A stretch of 12,243 nt of DNA from NCBI GenBank assembly GCA_937941745.1, contig CALDGV010000761.1, positions 1 through 12,243 on the forward strand, read 5' to 3'. The notes beneath the pieces were generated by a model, which was given only the letters and a program-made list of their open reading frames with translations, was not told the DNA's origin and made no database searches. Position 1 is the first letter of the stretch, and each line of letters starts with the position of its first letter. Of the stretch, positions 6,609 through 12,243 are shown piece after piece. The position numbers and the translations under genes were made by a program. Origin of the DNA: an uncultured Prosthecobacter sp. Its GTDB lineage: Bacteria; Verrucomicrobiota; Verrucomicrobiia; Verrucomicrobiales; Verrucomicrobiaceae.

Positions 6609-8168
6609 ATGCCTGCACGACCACGACGACGCTCCCGCCAGACTCCCCGCTGGCTGACGGCCCTGCTGGCGCTAGGCCTTCTCGTCCTGCTGGCGGTGCT
6701 GATGGCTCCCATGATCGTGATGAGCTGGGTGAGGGGTTATCTGCAAAAAGAGGCTTTCCGCACTCAGATGGAAGCATTTCTTGGCACGCGGATGGCAGCG
6801 CAGGTGACCCTCGCGCCGCTTCATTGGACAGGCGATGAAGTGACCACGAAGTCGCTCCAAGCCTCCACCCTCAGCGGCTGGAAAGCGGAGGTCCATGGAC
6901 TGCACCTTGCACTGGACTGGCCTGCCTTCCGCAACCGCCAGTGGCGGATCATTCAAACAGGCGCCGACTCCCTGGACCTCACCTACCAGGCAGGCGCCAA
7001 AGCTCATCAAGGTGCTCTTCACGCCCCGCAACCATCCAGTTTGGAAGCAGCCCAGGGCGGAATGCCGGGATGGCTTAAAGCCTGCCTGCCCGACTCCACC
7101 GAGATCGACGGCATTCGTTTTGATCACTTCTCAGCCAGCCATCCAGGACCATGGAAGCTCAGTGCAGCCAGCCTGCGCATCGGCACCTGGCGTCAGGGGG
7201 AGGCTTCTGTGCAGGCGACGATTGATGGCGGCATTCTGGAGACTCCCGTGCAGCTGCCAGTGCAGCTTCATCCCATGAAATTCAACCTCTCGCGCGCCAG
7301 CCTGCGCCTGATCCGGGATGATCTTCATCTCACAAACGCCCTCCTCAACTGGGTCGAAGACAGCGAGATCAGCGCCAGCGGACATATGCGTCCCCAAGAT
7401 CAAAGCTGGGAGCTGAAGGCCAGCCTCAGTTCAATCCCTTTACGGGAACTGCTGAGCGAGGATTGGAGGCTCCGCCTGACAGGCACACTGCATGGTGACC
7501 TCGAAATCCGCGGGCAGGCGGCAAGCCAACCCCAAGTAGAGGGTGAAGTTCAGCTGAAAAACGCTGTGCTGACAGCCCTGCCTGTGCTCGACAAGCTGGC
7601 TTCCTACACCCGAGTAGAGCGCTTCAAACGCCTCTCCCTCGACATCGCCTCCGCCCAGGTGCGTGGCAGCGGTGAGGTGCGGCAGTTCGACAAGGTGGTC
7701 ATCCAGTCAAATGGCCTGCTAAGGATCGAAGGCAGCATGAATGTGAATGCAGGCCAGGTGGACGGGCGGTTCATGCTGGGCGTCACCCCTGAAACGCTGA
7801 AATGGATTCCAGGAGCGCAGCAGCATGTCTTCACCAGCACCCATCCGGGAGCACCTGCAGGCATGATGTGGACCCCTCTGCACGTCACAGGCACCGTGGA
7901 CGCACCACGAGAAGACCTGACAGAGCGGCTCATCGGAGGTGCCGGGAAAGCGCTGCTGAATGCACCAGCCGAAGTGGTCGGCAAAGTGGGCGAAGCAGTT
8001 TTATCGCCCGTGATCGGTCCCGACCTCAGCAAAAAGCCCGGCGAGGTTTTGAAGGGTGCCACAGACACGCTGACTCATCCTGATGAGGCGGTCAAAAAAG
8101 CCTCTGAAGCCGCCGGAAAAGGCATCGACCTTCTCAAGGGACTGGGAAGCGGTATTCTTGGCAGGTAA
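6609..8168 (+). CDS. AsmA-like membrane-anchored protein
   Basis: The product has 519 residues from the ATG at 6609. A basic N-terminus (PARPRRRSRQTPR) precedes a single hydrophobic helix at about 15-40, a signal anchor placing the rest in the periplasm. The body alternates short beta-strand-like stretches typical of AsmA/DUF748-type repeats (for example LHLALDWPAF and DSLDLTYQAG). Near the C-terminus (about 305-395) is the AsmA-like portion, including LKNAVLTALPVLDKLASY, SGEVRQFDKVVIQSNG and LLRIEGSMNVNAGQVDG. LHVTGTVDAPREDLTERLIG and an Ala/Lys-rich amphipathic tail ending GSGILGR follow. AsmA-family proteins form hydrophobic grooves thought to move phospholipids between inner and outer membranes; that role here is inference. 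Alternative starts are ATG 6555, which has GAGG 6 nt upstream, and TTG 6543. Both would overlap the start of the divergent DUF58 gene. sufE follows after 45 nt. Confidence 0.75.
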   Translation: MPARPRRRSRQTPRWLTALLALGLLVLLAVLMAPMIVMSWVRGYLQKEAFRTQMEAFLGTRMAAQVTLAPLHWTGDEVTTKSLQASTLSGWKAEVHGLHLALDWPAFRNRQWRIIQTGADSLDLTYQAGAKAHQGALHAPQPSSLEAAQGGMPGWLKACLPDSTEIDGIRFDHFSASHPGPWKLSAASLRIGTWRQGEASVQATIDGGILETPVQLPVQLHPMKFNLSRASLRLIRDDLHLTNALLNWVEDSEISASGHMRPQDQSWELKASLSSIPLRELLSEDWRLRLTGTLHGDLEIRGQAASQPQVEGEVQLKNAVLTALPVLDKLASYTRVERFKRLSLDIASAQVRGSGEVRQFDKVVIQSNGLLRIEGSMNVNAGQVDGRFMLGVTPETLKWIPGAQQHVFTSTHPGAPAGMMWTPLHVTGTVDAPREDLTERLIGGAGKALLNAPAEVVGKVGEAVLSPVIGPDLSKKPGEVLKGATDTLTHPDEAVKKASEAAGKGIDLLKGLGSGILGR

Positions 8169-8213
8169 AAGAACCTTTCAGGCCCGCCCATCAAAGGCCA
8201 TCTGCACCTCCTC

Positions 8214-8618
8214 ATGCCTCTCGCCGACAAACAAAACACGCTGATTGATGATCTGAACCTCATCGAATATCCCCATGAGCGGCTGGCGGCTCTGACATCG
8301 TATGTGCCCATGACCGTGCTGCCTGAGGAACTGAAGTCCGATGCACTGATTGTTCCTGGCTGTGTCTCCCGTGTTTGGGTGCTTGGCACCCTGGAGGAAG
8401 GGTGCACACGATTCCGCTGCGCCGCAGATTCGCCGATGGTGGCCAGCTTGGTGGCCGTTTTATGCCACCTCTACAGCGGCGAAACTCCTGCTGAAGTGGT
8501 GTCCGTCGAACCGGAGGTCTGGACGCGCTGCGGCTTCAACAAGATGCTTTCGCCGACGCGCATGAATGGACTGGCGGCAGTCAGGCAGCGCATCAAAAAA
8601 CTGGCCAGCAAATGGTGA
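8214..8618 (+). CDS. sufE: SufE-like cysteine desulfurase sulfur acceptor
   Basis: SufE accepts persulfide sulfur from the cysteine desulfurase SufS and passes it to the SufBCD scaffold for Fe-S cluster building. The product has 134 residues, the family length. The acceptor Cys50 lies in VPGCVSRVW, matching the family GCxSxVW motif. Other family features are DDLNLIEYPHERLAAL at the N-terminus, VLPEEL, CAADSPMVASLVAVL, the SGETPAEVV turn and the C-terminal LSPTRMNGLAAVRQRI. No suf gene is adjacent in the window. The 45-nt gap from the AsmA-like gene suggests possible co-transcription without an obvious functional tie. No Shine-Dalgarno sequence is seen. CsdE-type paralogues share the same motifs, so the symbol is given at family level. 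Confidence 0.9.
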   Translation: MPLADKQNTLIDDLNLIEYPHERLAALTSYVPMTVLPEELKSDALIVPGCVSRVWVLGTLEEGCTRFRCAADSPMVASLVAVLCHLYSGETPAEVVSVEPEVWTRCGFNKMLSPTRMNGLAAVRQRIKKLASKW

Positions 8619-8630
8619 GTTGATGCATGA

Positions 8631-8659
8631 GGCATCGGTCTTGCAAGAAGGCCAATGCC
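8631..8659. terminator. Hairpin between convergent sufE and repeat-protein gene
   Basis: GGCAT (8631-8635) pairs with ATGCC (8655-8659). After one C/A mismatch, GGTCTT (8637-8642) pairs with AAGGCC (8648-8653), including one G-U pair, around a GCAAG loop. The position, 12 nt after the sufE stop and 16 nt after the opposing stop, fits a shared bidirectional terminator. Neither side has a proper T-run, so termination would be weak or Rho-assisted. An alternative smaller hairpin, GATGC/GCATC at 8622-8636, overlaps it. Confidence 0.35.
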
Positions 8660-8675
8660 CCAGCAGCAAACCAAG

Positions 8676-11600
8676 TCAGTTGTTGTTGTCGTCGTCAAAA
8701 CTCACCTTGCCAGACAGGATCTGGGCGGTTTTGGCAGCCGTGGCGACGGGCGGGATCTGCGGCAGCATGAAGTAGCCGACACCACGGTGGTTGCCGTTCT
8801 CAGGGACGATCAGGCCGAAGAAATTCACCGGGCGCTTGATCTCGTCAGGCTTGTTGTTCAGTGCCGCTGGCGTCGTGGTGGTGATGTCATCGTCAGCCAG
8901 AACGAAGCTGCCACCAAAAGCACCGGTGGTGCGGTTCGCCGTGGAGATCTTGGTGCCCGCAGGAGCCGCGACGAGGATCCGGACGGCACTCTTATCATTG
9001 ATGGCGATCTGGGTCACATTCGCCCGGCCATCAATGCCGCCATCCGTAAACAGCAAGGTGGCGTTGTCGGTGGTAGAACTAGGATTGGTGATCTGCAAAA
9101 TCACGCCTGGTGCAGGAGGTCCATAGTAGCCGCCAAAGGCCTCCAGCCCGACTGGTGTGGTCACCGGCGTGCCGGAAAGGCCGAAGCCCGCCCGGTAGGT
9201 GCGTGTATTGGATGCCGTGCCAAGAACTGCGGTTGCAGGGGGCCGTGTCCAGCTCAGGCCCGTGCTGGTGATCGTGTTATCCGTGGGAGATTCGGTGTTT
9301 AAGCCGAGTCCGATGGACAACTGACCAGCGATGGCTCCCTTGCGGGCGGTGCCGTAGAGGCTCTGATAGAGCAGCACTTCGCCATTTGGCCCCACATGAG
9401 TCGCGCAGGTGATTTTCTCGCCATCCGCAGTCATGCCAGCGATGCTAAGTGCCCCCTTGGCACTGACAGTGAAGGAGCCGTAACCATTCCCCTGGGGCAC
9501 ATCATCATTTGCCTCCAAGCCGCCGGCAGGAACAAGGCGGATGCCGAAATTGTGGAGGCCAACATAGCGGCTGGGAGTGGTGGTGACCTTCCAGCCCGAA
9601 ACACTGACATTGGCGATGTTGCCCAGGCTGGGTGTGCTGGCGATGTTGCCCGCCGCAAAGCGGTCCTTGGTGACGTCATCGATGGTAAACGTGAGGTCGA
9701 GCGGTGGCAAAACACCGGGCCTTGGAATCCGCACAGCCGCCTGGAAAGGCGGTGCTGCCACCGGAGGATTTTGCATGGTGTCCAGACCGAACATCAGGTT
9801 GCCCTTGAAGCTGTAGCTGGCGGCTCCCGAGATCAGTTTTCCGGAATAGCTGCCTGTCTTGGTGACAGTGACCTCAATGCGGCCGCCCTCGGAGAGGCTG
9901 ATGTCCTCATCGCGATTCACAAGGCCCTGGAAGACACCATCCAAGCCTGTAGGAAGGCTGACCACACGAAGAGTGGCGGTCGTCGTGGAGACAGGATTGA
10001 AACCATTGGAGACTCCCAGGGTCACCGTCTTCTCTTCCACCTTGGTCGGCAGACCACTGATGATGCCGGTCTTGCCATCAATTCTCAACCCTGCAGGCAA
10101 GTCCTTGGCCGTGAAAGTGACCGGGGCTTTCTCCGCCGCGGTGTTGGCCGTCACTTGATGGAAGTATGCCGAGCCCACAATGCCGACCGGAAGAGAAGGA
10201 TTGAGAGTGATCTCCGGGGGAGCATTGAAAACCTTCACATGCGTGGTTCCTCCGACCACCGTGCCACCTCCTGGGAAGCCACTGACGACATTGGAAACCT
10301 CGCAGAAGTAGTATCCTGAATCTGCCAGCTGTGCGGCTGGAAGCGTCAGCGTCCGGGTGGTGGCACCCGTGTAATTGCTCAGCGTGACTGCCGCACTGAG
10401 ATCCGAGTTGGGCGAGCGCTTCCAAAGATAAGAAAGTCCGTTTCCGGCAGCATTAACGGTGAGTTTCACGCCAGTAGCCCCAAGTTTCACTGGAAGAATG
10501 CGCGCGGGCGAAAAATCCTCGGCCACACCCAGCTGAGCCGGATCTGAAATGGCCGTGCCTGCAGGCCTTGCATTTGTCGTGAAAAGAGCGGTGTAGGCGC
10601 CTGCATCCGCGAGGCGAGCAGCCCACAGGTACAGAGTGCCCGCTGTTGCTCCAGCGACAGGGCCGCCGTTCCGACGCCACTGCGTAGTCAGAGGCAATGG
10701 AGACCCTGTTGCAGCCGCCGTGAAGTTCACGGGGGCGCCAACCTTGACCATCTGGCTGACGGGCTGGGTGTTCACCGTGGGGTTCTTGGTGGCAAGGCCC
10801 GTCAGATTGATGCGGAACACGGGGTTGTCGGCATCCGTGCTGGTAATCGTCAGGACAGCATCCCGCTGGCCGCCTTCACGAGGCCGGAACTGGATCGTCA
10901 TGTCGCTGAAAGCGCTCTTGATCAGGCTTGCGCCGGGTTTTTTGGTGATGGTGAAGTCGGCGGCATGAAGACCTCCAATGCTGGCCGCCAGCTTGTTGAT
11001 GCTGATGGTTCCATCATTGCGCAGCCTCAGGATCATGTTCGACGAAGCGCCGAAGGCAACACTGCCAGAGGGGGTGTAATTCACCGTGCCAGAAGGAGGC
11101 ACATTGGTGGATGCAGGCTGCTCAAGCACGACCAGTTTCGAAGACAGGAAGGCGACACGGGGCTCATCTCCGAACTCGCTGTCGCTTGCGGCAAAGATCA
11201 GGCGGGAGCCTGCGGCAGCCAGATCATGCGGATTGGAAGAGCCGTTCCCTGGAACGAATTCCGTCAGCACTTGAGTTCCAGGAGCCGTGCCATCGGTGAT
11301 CCATACCTCACGCCCGGTCACTCCATCATCCGCAGTAAAGCAAAGAACATCTCCCACCACGGTAAGCTCCTGGATGGCAGCATCTGCCGCCCCATTCACC
11401 ATGCCCGTGCGTCCTGTGGGACTGACCATCTTCGGGGCACCTCCTGATGAAGCAATCATGTAGAGTTCTGTGCCGTTCACCCCATCATTCGCGAGGAAGA
11501 AGAGCTTGCCGGCGACATTCCTCAACTGGCTGGGGTTCGATCCTTCCGTTTTGCCAGGGGAAGTCTCCACTTTGTTCAGGTTGGTGACCATGACAGTGCC

Positions 11601-12243
11601 GGCAGAGGTTCCGTTGCTGCGCCAGAGTTCACGGCCGTTTGTATTGTCATCAGCCACAAAATAAAGCTCATTGCCCACAACCGTGAGCCAGGCAGGCTGA
11701 CCATCGTCGATGCTGTCCACGACGCCGCTGATGATGTCCCTGACCACTTTGGTTCCGGCCGAGGTGCCGTCCGTCACCCAGAGCTCACGCCCGGTGGCCT
11801 GATCAGCAGTAGGACCGCTGCCACTGCCCCTGGCGATGAAGTAGAGCTTGCTCAGCGGGCCCGAGGCAGGCATCACGACAAACTCCGCAGGATTTGACGA
11901 GGGGGTGCCAGAGGAGATGTCCTTAACAAGCGTGGACCCGCCTGCAGCACCTGTCGTCCGCCAGAGTTCCGTGCCGTTGCCAGTTTCAGCAGCGAAGTAA
12001 ACATGCGCACCATAGGGAGTGAACCCAGTGGGATTCGATTCGCGTGTGGGATTGACTTCCAGCGGAGCGATGGTGGCAGCACCGCCGGTCGGGGCATCCA
12101 CCACCCAAAGGTCACGGTTGGAACCTGTATCAATGCCCGAAAGGTAAAGGCGTCCGTTGTGCCAGAAAAGCTCCTCGGGGAAGGTCACCTCGGTGAACGG
12201 CGTCGTGCTGCCACCATCACTCAGGTAGAGACGCCGTCCGCTG
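8676..12243 (-). CDS. Large ELWxxDGT-repeat and Ig-like domain protein (5' end outside window)
   Basis: At least 1188 residues are visible; the frame stays open to the window edge, so the true start and any signal peptide are not seen. A GTG at 12188 is internal, because repeat-like sequence (RRLYLSDGG) lies before it. Order from the visible N-terminus: about eight ELWxxDGT-type repeats (to about residue 365; nt 12243-11148), probably a beta-propeller; a HYDIN/abnormal-spindle-like beta domain (about 375-484) with NDGTISINKL and TIQFRPREGG; two Ig-like domains (about 486-574 and 575-673) with LADAGAYTAL and LADSGYYFCEV; a putative Ig domain (about 675-760) with LPAGLRIDGKTGIISGLPT; and a C-terminal region of about 420 residues. 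Only three Cys are present, so the Ig domains lack the usual disulfide. Likely secreted or surface-exposed; the ligand is unknown. It is convergent with sufE. Confidence 0.85.
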   Translation of the reverse strand, partial: SGRRLYLSDGGSTTPFTEVTFPEELFWHNGRLYLSGIDTGSNRDLWVVDAPTGGAATIAPLEVNPTRESNPTGFTPYGAHVYFAAETGNGTELWRTTGAAGGSTLVKDISSGTPSSNPAEFVVMPASGPLSKLYFIARGSGSGPTADQATGRELWVTDGTSAGTKVVRDIISGVVDSIDDGQPAWLTVVGNELYFVADDNTNGRELWRSNGTSAGTVMVTNLNKVETSPGKTEGSNPSQLRNVAGKLFFLANDGVNGTELYMIASSGGAPKMVSPTGRTGMVNGAADAAIQELTVVGDVLCFTADDGVTGREVWITDGTAPGTQVLTEFVPGNGSSNPHDLAAAGSRLIFAASDSEFGDEPRVAFLSSKLVVLEQPASTNVPPSGTVNYTPSGSVAFGASSNMILRLRNDGTISINKLAASIGGLHAADFTITKKPGASLIKSAFSDMTIQFRPREGGQRDAVLTITSTDADNPVFRINLTGLATKNPTVNTQPVSQMVKVGAPVNFTAAATGSPLPLTTQWRRNGGPVAGATAGTLYLWAARLADAGAYTALFTTNARPAGTAISDPAQLGVAEDFSPARILPVKLGATGVKLTVNAAGNGLSYLWKRSPNSDLSAAVTLSNYTGATTRTLTLPAAQLADSGYYFCEVSNVVSGFPGGGTVVGGTTHVKVFNAPPEITLNPSLPVGIVGSAYFHQVTANTAAEKAPVTFTAKDLPAGLRIDGKTGIISGLPTKVEEKTVTLGVSNGFNPVSTTTATLRVVSLPTGLDGVFQGLVNRDEDISLSEGGRIEVTVTKTGSYSGKLISGAASYSFKGNLMFGLDTMQNPPVAAPPFQAAVRIPRPGVLPPLDLTFTIDDVTKDRFAAGNIASTPSLGNIANVSVSGWKVTTTPSRYVGLHNFGIRLVPAGGLEANDDVPQGNGYGSFTVSAKGALSIAGMTADGEKITCATHVGPNGEVLLYQSLYGTARKGAIAGQLSIGLGLNTESPTDNTITSTGLSWTRPPATAVLGTASNTRTYRAGFGLSGTPVTTPVGLEAFGGYYGPPAPGVILQITNPSSTTDNATLLFTDGGIDGRANVTQIAINDKSAVRILVAAPAGTKISTANRTTGAFGGSFVLADDDITTTTPAALNNKPDEIKRPVNFFGLIVPENGNHRGVGYFMLPQIPPVATAAKTAQILSGKVSFDDDNNN
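8679..8696. repeat. Trinucleotide tract encoding the C-terminal DDDNNN
   Basis: On the + strand three GTT units are followed by three GTC units. On the coding strand this is three GAC then three AAC codons directly before the TGA stop, giving an acidic/polar end. It is short but could vary by slippage without shifting the frame. Confidence 0.6.
11148..12243 (-). repeat. ELWxxDGT protein repeat array
   Basis: Repeat motifs occur at about 12116-12090 (RDLWVVDAP), 11975-11949 (GTELWRTTG), 11792-11766 (GRELWVTDG), 11636-11610 (GRELWRSNG), 11474-11448 (GTELYMIAS) and 11315-11289 (GREVWITDG). There is a degenerate last copy at 11171-11148 (GDEPRVAF) and a first one at the window edge. Spacing is about 47-61 residues. 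Each motif is preceded by an LYF-x-A-x-D-like strand and an acidic, Gly/Asn-rich turn (for example FVADDNTNGRELW), and most are followed by GTxxVxxI. The regular spacing suggests blades of a propeller. Confidence 0.8.

Noticed and set aside
9396..10319. A 307-residue open frame on the + strand opposite the large repeat protein
   Set aside because: The opposite strand encodes recognisable Ig-like domains through the same stretch, so this is an antisense shadow. The same holds for the + frame at 8655-9302.
12186..12188. GTG as the start of the large - strand protein
   Set aside because: The frame stays open to the window edge and encodes another repeat-like stretch before this codon, so the gene is truncated by the window, not started here.
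1..12243. CRISPR arrays, tRNA or rRNA genes, insertion sequences, phage genes, or a multi-gene defence or biosynthetic system
   Set aside because: No regular DNA repeat-spacer pattern, cloverleaf, transposase, terminal inverted repeat or matching gene cluster was seen on either strand. The accessory genes here do not form a recognisable joint system.

Overview
The window is GC-rich DNA carrying the downstream half of a bacterial spc-type ribosomal protein operon, followed by a small set of unrelated single genes and a large secreted-type repeat protein cut by the window edge. The layout points to the Planctomycetes-Verrucomicrobia-Chlamydiae group, most likely a Prosthecobacter/Verrucomicrobium-like verrucomicrobium. 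The grounds are the absence of rpmD (L30) between rpsE and rplO, the near absence of Shine-Dalgarno sequences, and the modular Ig/repeat protein whose C-terminal region has the look of large verrucomicrobial surface proteins. The phylum is inference; no 16S rRNA or other direct marker is present.

Positions 112-5563, all on +: rplE (L5), rpsH (S8), rplF (L6), rplR (L18), rpsE (S5), rplO (L15), secY, map. Gaps between them are 21-41 nt, except for 115 nt between rplO and secY, which holds a strong two-tier hairpin with a U-rich tail (terminator or attenuator). Compared with the classical spc order, rpsN (S14), rpmD (L30) and adk are missing from their usual slots. The genes build the ribosome, the membrane translocon (SecY), and the enzyme that trims the initiator methionine from new chains (MetAP). 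Only rplF has a visible Shine-Dalgarno-like sequence. SecY carries an extra tail of about 39 residues with what looks like an eleventh membrane helix.

Positions 5567-6556, on -: a DUF58/von Willebrand A-like protein, convergent with map (3 nt between the two stop codons) and divergent from the next gene. Positions 6609-8618, on +: a membrane-anchored AsmA-like protein and sufE, a sulfur acceptor for Fe-S cluster assembly; they are 45 nt apart. A hairpin at 8631-8659 separates sufE from the convergent gene that follows.

Positions 8676-12243, on -: at least 1188 residues of a large, almost cysteine-free protein whose N-terminus lies beyond the window. It has ELWxxDGT repeats (probable beta-propeller), an abnormal-spindle/HYDIN-like beta domain, two or three Ig-like domains, and a long C-terminal region with no recognisable sorting signal.

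No RNA gene, CRISPR array, insertion sequence, phage gene or defence system is visible. I see no convincing new multi-gene system. The most notable points are the SecY extension, the rplO-secY hairpin, the contracted operon and the architecture of the large repeat protein.
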